A stretch of DNA of 64,000 nucleotides, taken from the NCBI GenBank assembly GCA_017562135.1, contig QEYB01001642.1, positions 930,001 through 994,000 of the forward strand, written 5' to 3'. Positions 48,101 to 58,700 of the stretch are shown here, piece by piece. Numbering within the stretch: the first letter of the stretch is position 1; every line of letters starts with the position of its first letter. A program made the translations under genes and the position numbers. Below the pieces are notes generated by a model. The model made no database searches. It was not told the origin of the DNA and worked only from the letters and a program-made list of their open reading frames with translations. The DNA comes from Dipylidium caninum (taxonomy: Eukaryota > Platyhelminthes > Cestoda > Cyclophyllidea > Dipylidiidae).

Positions 48101-51100
48101 AACACATTCGACGCATAAAGAGTATTTCAACACCTGAAAAACAATCTAAACATACTTGTGGCTCTTACCAATCGTCCCTCATTCTCCAAAGCCACCAAAA
48201 GGGGCATGTATCATGGAATCTAAGTTAAATACAAGGCTTACCCTAAGGAAATTGATCTTTTTTGGCCAAACTTAAGGTACAACTGGAAAAGTTAAGGCCT
48301 AATTCAAAAATACGGTTTTCAAATCGTCATGATGCGAATAACGCGGTAAAGTAGTTTCTTCCTGATGAGATATCAACAGGATATCACCGGGAAAAAAAGT
48401 CGGCTTAATGCTAAAACAGAGGAGAAACTGTTCAAATCCGCGAAACTTAATACTTCGGGGTACGAGAGAGTTGGTTCTGCCTAAATAAAAAGCTCACGGT
48501 CGCCACACTCATGTCAAATTCATTTGCGCACCTGTACCCAAGGTGTGAAGGCTGACCTTTCAACGAGGGCCGGTTAGTCTGCTCTCAATTCATCGCAGGT
48601 GAGAAGATTGGCGTTTACTATTTCAAAGTGGAGATAACTCACTGCAGTTTCTACCCTAACGGCAAAGAGTGGAAAAGATTTACTGGTCGCCTCCGGACTT
48701 TCTCCAAATCTTACTCTGTCTATAAAACCAACTTGCAACGAATACGCCTAATTACGTTCGCGCCGTCCGCTAAAAGCCGAAAGCATACCACAAACTTACC
48801 TTATAATGCAGGGCAGAGTTTACTCTACTTTTACTTTCACTATTCGTTAGTAACGATACGATTCACTCAAATGCCACGTCTATTTCTAATAAGATCACTT
48901 ACACCGGGTTGGTGTGTGACGGCAAAGCAATGATCCCCGCCAGTGAACACGCCCACAACAGTAGTATAATCCGTATTGACCGAGGGAGATGGGGAAGATT
49001 CACGCGAAAGCCAGGGGCCTTCCAAGAAAATCAAAAATAACAGTTATTATTCAATGTTAGTGAAAAAACTGGATGTCTGAGGGTAGAGGAACACCAAATA
49101 CGATTGAATTAAATAGTATGCAACAAAGGAGGATCATATTAAATTTAGACTATCTAAACGCATTGAAAATTTGAAAATTCCGCGCATTGCAATGGCTAAA
49201 AGAGAGGTTAGGTATATTGTCACACCTTTGACGGTTAGAGGCAAGAAAGCGCGCTGGCAGTCAGGCTGACCGAGTTGGCCATCGACTCCGCAGCCGAAGA
49301 CGAGGGGGCGCGGCCGGGGAGGCGACGAGGTGGGATTGACGACGAGGACCATAGTGTGGCGTCGACCGCACCACACCTGCACGCATACATCGCCCATCAA
49401 CTCCATCACTTGTTGCGGCTGTCCTGTCGCCAATGCTGAGGGACCGTGGCCCAACTGACCGAACCTGAATTTTTGTGGCGCCAGTAAGCCCGCTATCCGT
49501 GGTCAAAATTATCAAGAATTCTGTTGAACCAACCAAATACCACTCACCTTCTTCTCCTCCTCAACAAACCGGATTGTTTTCAATCATAAACTAATTAAGC
49601 CCATGCTGTCGAAGTCGAGTATGTCCCAACCGAGGGGAAACCTTAGATATTTAAGAAGTCGTACACTAGAATTGTCCATCACATTTTCATACTATCTGCT
49701 GGAGATAGTTTGCATACTTTTTTACTTAGCTTTATGCTTTTTGAATTGGCAGCAGTAATGAGTCCACAGGAACCCTTAAAGTCTCATTGAGTGCAAGAAG
49801 CATTTTTAATAATGACTATCATCATTGCCTCAAACTCACACAGAAGGCAGCATTGAAAATCATTTTACTATATTGGCAGATAAAAAGGCGTTCGAGAGGT
49901 AGCACAAATTTAGGAAGTCTAACAGCATTTAAAGCCATGATAAGTGATCATAAAAAGGGAGGAGGAGGAATGAGAAGACGAGAGGAATAGTCGATGGGTG
50001 AAGAAAAACGGCCTTGTGGAAAGCATTGTCCATTATGCCACACTCTCATTCACTGCAATTTGCTTCTCAATGACAAGGCAGGTTTTAAGAAAGTAAATAG
50101 TGCTTTAAGCAGCAAGAGATCTCTTAACTACAAAAAGTGAGATCTAAGAAAGAGTATTCATGAAACACAATAGAAGATCACCCTTTCAGTTCAGAATATT
50201 TCTAAAAAAACTCGGCCAACCGTCTTAATAGTAAAGTGAGTACAAATAGTGATTATAATAGAAATGGTCTCTAGCGCTGTTAATTTGGAATAGTGAGACA
50301 AAACACACCTTCCATCGCCAAAAGTGAGGACAGCTCCATCTTTAGTGAGAAGGGCTGAATGCGCTTCGCCACAGGCGGCGAAGGTGACGCCACGGCGTTT
50401 CATACTTTTGAGAAGTCGAGGAGTAGGCTCGTTGGCGGAGATAAATTTGACACTTTTTTCCCAAGTGTTGGTCTTCTTGCGAGAGTTCTTTCGAGAGTCA
50501 CGCGGTATGAGGGGGCGGGTTTCTACCTCGCCTAGGCCCAATTGGCCCCGCGAGTTTGAACCCCATGCATAAACGGAGCCGCTAGGTGTGACGATGAGGT
50601 TGTGGTTTGCTCCCGCCACGATCTGACGTACCGGCAATGCTGAGAGACATTCCACCAGCTGTGGAGTTGCTACCGGGCTAGATGAACAGTATCCCAGGCC
50701 TAACTGACCCTGGTTGTTTGAACCCCAGGTGTATATCACCGAGGCCTCTGTCAATGCTATTGTGTGTTCTAGTCCCAGACTTATCTGAGCAAGAGAACCA
50801 ATATACGGTTAAATGAATAATTAAAGCATCATTTTCTCATCACTACCACAAAGCGATTTAAAAAATTAAGAAAGTAAACAATTGACAGATGTCGAAACAT
50901 CTGATATGAGCAACGCATTAGTAAATTGGGACTTAGAGTGTATAAAGCTAATAGCATCATCAAGTAGTGTTTACAAAATATTAATCATGTTGTCATTGAC
51001 AAACAAGTGTAGTAAATAACTATAAATATGTGAATACATTAACGCTCCAAACTAGTGTATTAAGGAAATAGGAAGAAGACAGTGAAATATAAACGCATAA

Positions 51101-52872
51101 AGCATAAATGTCACTTAAAGAAAAGATTATGAGTGTAACACCAGGTAAATCAGCCAACGACAATGGTGACACCATACCACACCCATGTGAGTCGCTTATC
51201 AGGAGTACATAGGTACAAATGATCCGAACTTAAGTAAGGCCTTATATCGGAATTCGACCATTACAAATATTATATTTTTATGGGATACCAAAGTAAAAAA
51301 AATCCTAGCCTTGTTGGAAAAAAATCAAATGCATAGTTATGACTGTAAGGACAAATTGGAATCTATGTCAGAGAGAATATTAATGAAACGAGCGCGTAGT
51401 GAAATGCCAAAAGTTGATTGGATGAATGAACTTGTAGCCTATTGTGTGACCCACTTGAATAACAGGTCCATGGTCGAAATCGAGTCGGCACACGCGATTA
51501 TTGTCCAAGTCGTCACGACCCAATTGGTAGTTCGTGTTGCAACCCCACATGTAGACATGGCCACCGATTGTTATAGCAGCGCTATGATATGGGCCTGCTG
51601 CAATATCCCTGACTCGCTCGTCTATGCCTGACACCTAATATAATCATGATCAGAGGTTATATTTTTATAACATTATAACGGTGGTGGTGCGTAGAAACAA
51701 AAAAAGGAATGATTAAAAATGACAAAAAGTCCGTGGTGGTATCATTTGTACTATTTCAGTGTAATCACTTAATGCCGTGTTCTTTGAGCGGTAAGCAGTC
51801 AAATTCACTCAAGAAAAGTAGCGTTCGGTCTGATGAAATATCATTAGCCTTCACCCTAGAACCGTCTAAAGTGAGACTACAAGTAATTCGCTCTCCCCGC
51901 CCACAAGGTAGCCAAATCAGAGCATGGAGACTAGAACTTCAAATGATCAATTCAGGTACTATACCACAATGAAGTTCGAAGTGGTTTTCGCAATGATTTG
52001 CCCAGAATAAATAATTATAAATAATAATGAATCATCAGTGCCCCGTCCATTAGATCCCAAAAATAATAGTGGAACCCGCAAAAGGTCAATCCATTATATT
52101 TGAATAACAGAATTAGAATTTTTGTAAACTACGAGGCAACTGTGCACAATGAGCTGCGGCGATGACATTCAAAAGCGTTTATTCGCCTCTACTCTATATA
52201 TGCGTGTTCAAGTTTATAAACACCCGAATACATACGAAACGAAGTCAGTAAACCAAGAGTAAAGGGTATGAACTTAGGGTGAGGAAGTAGACCCGTTGGC
52301 TGAGTGCCAAAAACCAAAGGTTAAATGAAGAATTTAGTCACGAATTATATTTTATGTAAGTTGATTGAACATCAGCAATTTGTTGACGTTTAGGTCGCAA
52401 GCTCAAAGAAACGAATAATTAATTAAACATGACGTTATTCTGTAAGGCCAGATCATTATACCCGAGTTCATCTTGACATAAGGCTAAATTTTGCTGTCAA
52501 AAACATTAGTGAGTGATGAATTACTATAATCAACACAAATAATAGTTTATATGGCATAAATTCCAAAAAAAATAGGGACAAATAAGAAAATGAACCTGAA
52601 AGTCGAAGGCTGACCTGATCAAATGCATCAGAGTTACCAGAGTGCCCGAGTTGACCAAACTCATTGGAGCCAGAACTATACACGACGCCCTCGGAATCAA
52701 GGACAAGGGTGTGCTGATATCCGCAAGCCAATTTGACTAAATGTTTGACTACACCCAACGGCGGCCATTTGACGGCAGTGGGTTGGGATACCTGAACGGT
52801 GCGATCGGAACAGGAAATCGGACCTAACTGCCCTTCTTCACTCGATCCCCAACCATATAAAGTGTTCGACAT
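39103..52872 (-). CDS. HERC4: HERC4-like E3 ubiquitin-protein ligase (RCC1-like + HECT)
   Basis: Eighteen exons, 1173 residues: 52872-52615, 51634-51455, 50784-50309, 49464-49226, 49018-48903, 47587-47217, 45265-44868, 44020-43971, 43880-43821, 43593-43534, 43467-43348, 42486-42253, 41831-41784, 41714-41619, 41157-40924, 40459-40241, 39853-39647, 39258-39103. All phases agree. Residues 1 to about 423 form an RCC1-like propeller with seven GQLG-type blade motifs (such as GWGSSEEGQLG, AWGSNSRGQLG). The C-terminal HECT domain (about 840-1173) includes FTGEEAIDDGGV, EFFILIMRELL, DRIPIAGLPG and AHTCYNIL, whose cysteine (about 1141) accepts ubiquitin before transfer to lysine on substrates. Family members act in the cytosol. 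The length resembles vertebrate HERC4 (about 1,050) plus insertions, including a basic insert in blade region exon 50784-50309. The ATG follows an in-frame TAG. The least certain splice is the 47217 donor (GTTCGT). HERC4 rather than HERC3 is a best guess. Confidence 0.95.
43017..43029. repeat. Run of 13 G
   Basis: Uninterrupted G homopolymer in a HERC4 intron, on the plus strand, surrounded by G/A-rich sequence. Confidence 0.9.
43919..43934. repeat. GA microsatellite
   Basis: Perfect short GA repeat in the intron between the small HERC4 exons at 43880-43821 and 44020-43971. Read on the gene strand it is a TC tract. Confidence 0.9.
46192..46846 (-). mobile_element. Degenerate mariner-type transposase fragment
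   Basis: Two minus-strand reading frames (46846-46523 and 46503-46192), separated by a stop and frame change, keep mariner signatures: WVPHEL, SLLARNKIEPFLNR, then MLHHDNGRPHAAL, TRQKIAEVDWEIL, HLPYSSD and HHLF. Mariner transposases move DNA by a D,D34D active site. Here the first aspartate region reads VIEEEKSW instead of the usual DEKW context, and the third position, 34 residues after the HDN aspartate, is glutamate. The N-terminal DNA-binding helices are missing upstream, and no terminal inverted repeats were found. The copy is therefore dead. It lies in the HERC4 intron between 47217 and 45265, in the same orientation as the gene. Confidence 0.88.
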
Positions 52873-54474
52873 CCGAGAAAAGTCAACCTACGGCGTCCAA
52901 AGTTGGTAACATAAATCCAAACGAATAAAAAAAGCTTAAAAACACACGGAAAAGTGCATAAGGAAGAGGTTTAGGTGGAGTAACGTTTGCGGAATACACT
53001 ATATCGCAATCGAAAAGAGGAGACGCGAAGAGTGCTCATTGTTCTGTGGAGTGCTATTCTATCAGATATAATGGAGTGTGTAGCCACAAAGCAAAATACT
53101 TGTTCGACATGGGAGTAGATTGTTATATAGTAAAAGTGTAGTTTACTTTTAAATTCTTAAGGACTGGTTTGTTGAGCTTCACGGACAATACTCGGAATAT
53201 GAAACAAAGTAAAAAAGCAACAACATGGAGCGGGGTGCAAAAATTCCGTCACTATCAAGCGAAGGAATCTCAACCTACGGCGACGGCACATACCTTTAAG
53301 TTCAATATAGCTACAACGCAAGTTTTCGAGGCGCTACAACCAGCCCAAGTGAAGTAACAGGTTGTTGCGAACGAATGGGTCGACACACTACCTTCATCGA
53401 TGTAAGATTAAAATATAATGGAGGAAAAAGAGGCGTGCCTTCAATGTTAAAATCTGTATTTTTTGCTCAAAAATCATTGATTTTGCGTATAATCTAACTT
53501 GTTTGTATCGCAATTTATATAAAAGTGTTAGGAGAATGAGTTATTGGGCGATATTCGATTGTTTTTCTATTCTGTTCGGTGTCAAAATTAATTCACATGT
53601 GTGGCTCATACAAAGAGACGGAACTTGGGACACCTCAGTAGGGAACAAAATGCTAGTGTGAAAAAGACACCGATCTTCCCAAATAGGAGAAAACATCGAC
53701 GGACTGCTATTTCTAACTTTGGCTGCTAATCACTTGCCATTAAACTTTTTTGCCCAACAAATTTAAAAAGATAGAGGTTTTGGTCGAACTCACGAACTTA
53801 GACTCTTTGTGTCAGGCCAGATATCGTTTCATCAAAAGTTAGCAAATGTGAAGAAAAACTAGAGTTTATTTCTATATATCAACGTGTAGTACTCCTGGAG
53901 AAGTATATTGTTTTGGGATTATCGACATTCGGTATTACTGAACAAGTGTTTTTGGTACAATTATTACTTGCAGGAGATTGTTTATAATGGTAAAATTCGA
54001 GATGTCTTGCCATATTACTGAAGAATCTACGCTTCATAGCCGTTTGTAAAAGTTAATATTGCACTGAAAGGCTTCTTGTTGCTGAAATATCAAAAGGAAA
54101 TTCAGATGGATTTCGCCATCAGATGCATCCTGTATCACACCATTTGACTAACCATATAGTCGAGCGTTGCAGGTCACCTATATAGATTGAGAAATAAGCA
54201 AACTAACGAGAATGTTCGCAGATCCCGTATGAGACGACCGCACTTGTATCATCATTTTAGCGTTCTGTACCCTTCATATGCTCTGCAGACTCCTTCGAAA
54301 GCGGAAATTTGTGACAAAGGGCTTAAACGCATTTTTGCTTACTCAATTTAGCTAATTTGCAGGGTTTATAAAGAAAAATTTGCATGTCGACGGTAAGCCC
54401 TTTTTATCTGATGTTAGGACGCATGATGTTTTAACTCGCTGAGAGCACGCGAGCGGACTTTTGGGTTTCGGGCA
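52873..54474. promoter_or_regulatory. Divergent intergenic region between HERC4 and RPL13A
   Basis: About 1.6 kb of AT-rich sequence separates the HERC4 start (leftward) and the RPL13A start (rightward), so it should hold both promoters. No clear TATA box or initiator could be assigned. The bases just before the RPL13A ATG (ACTTTTGGGTTTCGGGCA) are pyrimidine-rich, reminiscent of the 5' tract of ribosomal-protein mRNAs. No convincing ORF is present. Confidence 0.5.
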
Positions 54475-55188
54475 ATGCTGTTCCAACGGAAGGTGTGATT
54501 GTCGTTAATGCTTGCTATGGTCTTGTAGGCTATCTTAATTGACGCTCGTGGTCATCTTCTTGGAAGGCTTGCTTCAATTGTCGCCAAAACACTCCTTCAA
54601 GGACAGAAAGTTGTTGTTGTCCGTTGCGAAGAAATAAATATATCTGGTTCGCTTTACCGAAACAAGCGTATGTTACATCACCTTAGTAATACGTATTTAA
54701 GTGAAATACCATGAATTTCTGCGCAAAAGAATGAACACAAATCCTTCACGTGGGCCTTACCAATATCGTGCGCCTTCCAAAATCTTCTGGCGCGCTGTTA
54801 GGGGAATGCTACCTCATAAACTGTATCGAGGCAAAGAGGCGTTGCGCAAATTAAAATGTTTCGAGGGTATCCCTCCTCCTTATGATAAGAAGAAGCGCGT
54901 AGTCGTCCCATCGGCTCTCCGCGTTCTCCGTTTGAAGCAGCGTCGGAAGGTAAAGTAAACCTCTGACTATCCTCGTGCATTTAGTTTTGCGTTCTCGCTA
55001 AGTTATCCTCTGAAGTGGGTTGGAAGTATGAAAATGTGATTAAGAAGATGGAAGCTCGCCGAAAGGCTCGGGCGGCAGTTTGGTACAAGAAAAAGAAGTT
55101 CGACGCTGTCCCCGACCAGGTTGCCCGTGGAAAGGCCCGCGAGGCCATTAAGCCCTACAGGTCCATCCTCAAGAAGTACGGGTATTGA
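54475..55188 (+). CDS. RPL13A: 60S ribosomal protein L13a (uL13)
   Basis: Four exons, 202 residues: 54475-54492, 54529-54667, 54702-54949, 54985-55188. uL13 is a structural protein of the large ribosomal subunit. Clear motifs are [70 protein letters not shown] and VGWKYE. The length matches animal uL13 (about 203). The three introns are only 36, 34 and 35 bases long, and skipping any of them puts a stop in frame. The first exon codes only MLFQRK; it is the weakest part, but it gives a total length that fits the family. The gene is divergent from HERC4 and convergent with Dishevelled. T/A-ending codons contrast with the GC-rich ZP gene. Confidence 0.95.
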
Positions 55189-55195
55189 TCGTTTG

Positions 55196-55201
55196 AATAA
55201 A
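55196..55201 (+). terminator. RPL13A: Polyadenylation signal of RPL13A
   Basis: A perfect AATAAA begins eight bases after the stop codon, giving a very short 3' untranslated region, as is common for ribosomal-protein genes in compact genomes. Confidence 0.75.
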
Positions 55202-55725
55202 TGTTATGGTGTGCCCACTAAATCCTTTTGCTTGTTCCCTTTTTTGCTTTGATACCACTAAATGAATTTTCTGAAACCGTATTGGTACGCTTCACACAGT
55301 TTGTCATGCCAGCACCCAATCTACAAAATTGGAACAATTCCGGAAATCGCACTACATTTTTGTTGTGTTCATCATGCGAGTGTTTTTGTTCTGGATTCCC
55401 CACGTTTCGTAGTCATAGGATCTCGTAGTGTCCATCTTTGTAAAATAGGCCTTCGTTTGTGCGTATTTTTGGGACAATTTTCCCAATGCCCGGTGGTGTT
55501 GCTAGAATGTCACTTATGCCAAGTAATATATTCGTATGTGATTATCTGCATTTTTGGAGGGTGGGTAAATGACAAAATTAAAAGGACAGAGGCGTTAGTA
55601 TGTGGGTAGGGATATAAGTGGGAAGGCGAGCAGCAGAGACGGCTGATATACGCAAGATGGCGAGGGTTAAATGCGTGGAAAGGAAGTGAAAGTGGAAGAA
55701 ATTCGAAAAGGATGTAGCATGGTGC
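55202..55725. other. Convergent intergenic gap between RPL13A and Dishevelled
   Basis: About 520 bases between the RPL13A polyadenylation signal and the Dishevelled stop codon; both 3' untranslated regions must lie here. No perfect AATAAA for the minus strand is visible, so Dishevelled probably uses a variant signal or one further left, which would overlap RPL13A in antisense. Confidence 0.5.
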
Positions 55726-58700
55726 CTAGGAGTTGAGATAGAGCGATGAGGTGGTGGGTGAGGCTCGGGGGGGTGGGGGCGGTTTAGCCGGCCCGGTTTG
55801 TACCAAAGAGGAGGACAGCGGGGGAGGCGATGGTTGGTGTCGACCCAGGGGGGGTATTAGTCCTGGGGCCGCTGGATGTTCCTCTTCCGAGCTTGAACCA
55901 CTTGAGCTGCTTCTGTCATCGTTACCGCCGCCGCCTGTCTTGTGGGTAGGCGGCGTTGCCTGGCGCTGTTGTTGTGTGCTGCTGATAGGATCTGGCTTTT
56001 GGATACTCCTGAAGCTGCAAGTCCCGGTGGGCGGGAAGGGGCTTAAGCCAGTGCCACCACCGTTGAGATCGATTTTGTCCGTTGTGGAAAGCGTATTTTC
56101 CGTGGCACTTTCACATGAGCTAGTGCTGCTACTGCTTCCAGAGGACATCACTGTGAATTTAAAAAAAATGGAAATGAACTATTGGATGTCTTAATTGCGA
56201 AAAAGCTTAGCCAAGATAGCATTTTCTCGATGCGATTTTGCATGGTCGCGGAAGGCTCACTGGTAAAAAGTTTGTAAGCTCAGGAGTATTTCAATTAAGG
56301 TATCAAGTAAACGTAATTCTATGGGGGTTATTTTTTTGTATTTTAAAAGGATATCCTGTAAGTGGATAGTCGACTCACTTTGCTGCAACGGTACGTCGCC
56401 TGGGCCATTGCTGGAGAGTCTGAAACCATTCTGTCCATGATGCTGGGGAATGGGTTTTCCACTAGCTGAATGGAAAACAGAGGGCTGGAGACTGGAACCG
56501 AATGGAGCGGCTGTGCTGACAGGAGACACCTGTTGATGCTGAGCAGTTTGGGAAGGCAGTGGTTGTGGCTTGGTACCCAAGACGCCACTTCCACACCCTC
56601 CAGCCGTGAGACTGGTGCTAGCAGTGCTGTGACTCCAGTTCTGCTGTGCAGCTGCCATTGCGCCGATCTCACTTACGCTATCCACCTCCTCAAGGCTGAA
56701 AGCTGAAAAGTCTAGTGGCGAGCAAATATAGACCTCTACTGAAGTGAATTAAGCAACATGCGTGTCCAAACGGAGGCTTACTGGCGGTGATGTCGCCGAA
56801 GACGTAGTAACATTGCTCGGAGAAGGTTGACTTGTTTACTGTGTGACGAATAAGGCCAAATTTGAGGAGGTTTGCGGCATACTTACGTGAGTCTCGTCGG
56901 TCTACAAAACCCTCAACATTACGGAACAGCCAGTCGACGAGATCGGAGCCTGGAGGGTATGGGAGAAGATTACCATTGAAGCACTAACAAGGGCTAAGTA
57001 AAAGAGCACGCAGTAAGAAGGTACCAATGAAGGCGTTAGGGAGGGTAATTTTGAGCCATACACGGTCCCGAATATCGAGGCCCGAGTCAGGATGTACCAT
57101 GGCCCGGATAACCGTCTTGGCATCGGTATCCACGGTCAGGGGTTCGGAGGGGAAGCCGAAACGTTCCGTCTCGGGAAGGGAGCTGGATAGCGTCACCACA
57201 CTCTGCGCACTCTGCGAGGTCAATAAAGTTGAAAGGGAAATCACGTCAGAAGGCAGTCATAGGTGAAAGCCAATATGCACCGAAAATAAGCTCAATTACA
57301 ATCTTAAAGCAAAACGTCAAAAACCATCTTCCACACTTGTAGTGACTTGGCGGTAGGCAAAAACCGATTTCTGCCCTTGACCTATCAAAGCTTTCAGTTC
57401 AGTGCCTCTTCCTTTTGACATTAATCGGCAAAGCTCATCCTTTAGATTAACGGCGCGTACATAATGCGGTAAGAACAAGAGATTAATGCCTAACTGCACT
57501 CTAAGATAAGAATTTGAAAACTTCATACAAAAGGTCTTTCCTAGTTCTCCACGCTAAATGTCCTCGACAAAATACTAACGCCTCAGATCGAATCACGAAT
57601 TCTACGTGCGTCTTGTGTTTAAAATAAAGAATAACCAAGCCCCTTCTCCAACCAGTGTCTTCATGCAATGGCATTTCGTGTTTTAATCCGAACTGCTAGC
57701 AGCTCAATTAACGGAAGTTGAACAGCTCCAATCACTTGCCAATTAAGGCTTACTTGATTGTTGAATCCGGGGAACATACAAGAGGTAGCCTGTGGTGGTG
57801 GCCTATAGCCGGAAATAAGGGACTGCTGCTGTTGGGACTGCTGTTGTTTGAATCGTTGCTGCTGATGTTGTTGCGCCAGCATAGCAGCGACGCTGAAGCC
57901 TTGTGAGGTGGAGCAGCCTGCGGAGGCGGCCGCATTTCGGTTACCGATGGTAGAGACGGAGTCCTCGCCCGAAGATGTCGACGAACCGGAGCCTGTATTG
58001 TCGTTGACGCCTCGCTTCGGATCCCCGGGACTCCCGTCAACACCACCGGCTCCGATGGCTGCCGCGGTCATGGCGTTAGTGTGCAACACCCAAGCGCGGG
58101 GATCGATTGGACGGACCGGTTCCTGGCGCGGAATGGTGAAGTAGCCGCCGCGTGGGTTCGCATCCCAGCACTTGGCCACCACCAATGTTATTGGTCTACG
58201 CGCGGCAGGATCACATGATACATGGGTTTGTTTAACAAGGTTACTCTCACCTCCGCACATCGGTGAAACTGTCCGGGCAAACTGCACAAGCGCGTTTAAG
58301 CAACCACGGAATCGAAGTACACAAGCCTGGTCGCAGCTTAAAAAAATCATCAAACTCATTCAAGAGAAAGCCCTACGGCCGGTGTATTAAGTGCGAGTCT
58401 TTTTAAGTACACGTATAATTTGTTGTAGATACTGGAAGAAGGACAAATTGTCTTTCGTCCAGACAGAGAGGATTCGGGTTAACAAGGCCGCTGGAAAAGG
58501 GGATATTTGCAATTGACGGGCAGATTCTTGGTGTCACAGTCGGTGGCAATCATTTACCTACTTCGAGTCTGACCTCTACTGAGAAGAGCCGTCGCCAATT
58601 GGACGACGCATACAAAACACAGTCGATATGCTGCCTAACAAACTCTATTGACACGACTCGATTGGTCTCCTTTTCCATGAGGCCCCGCGCCGAACGACCA

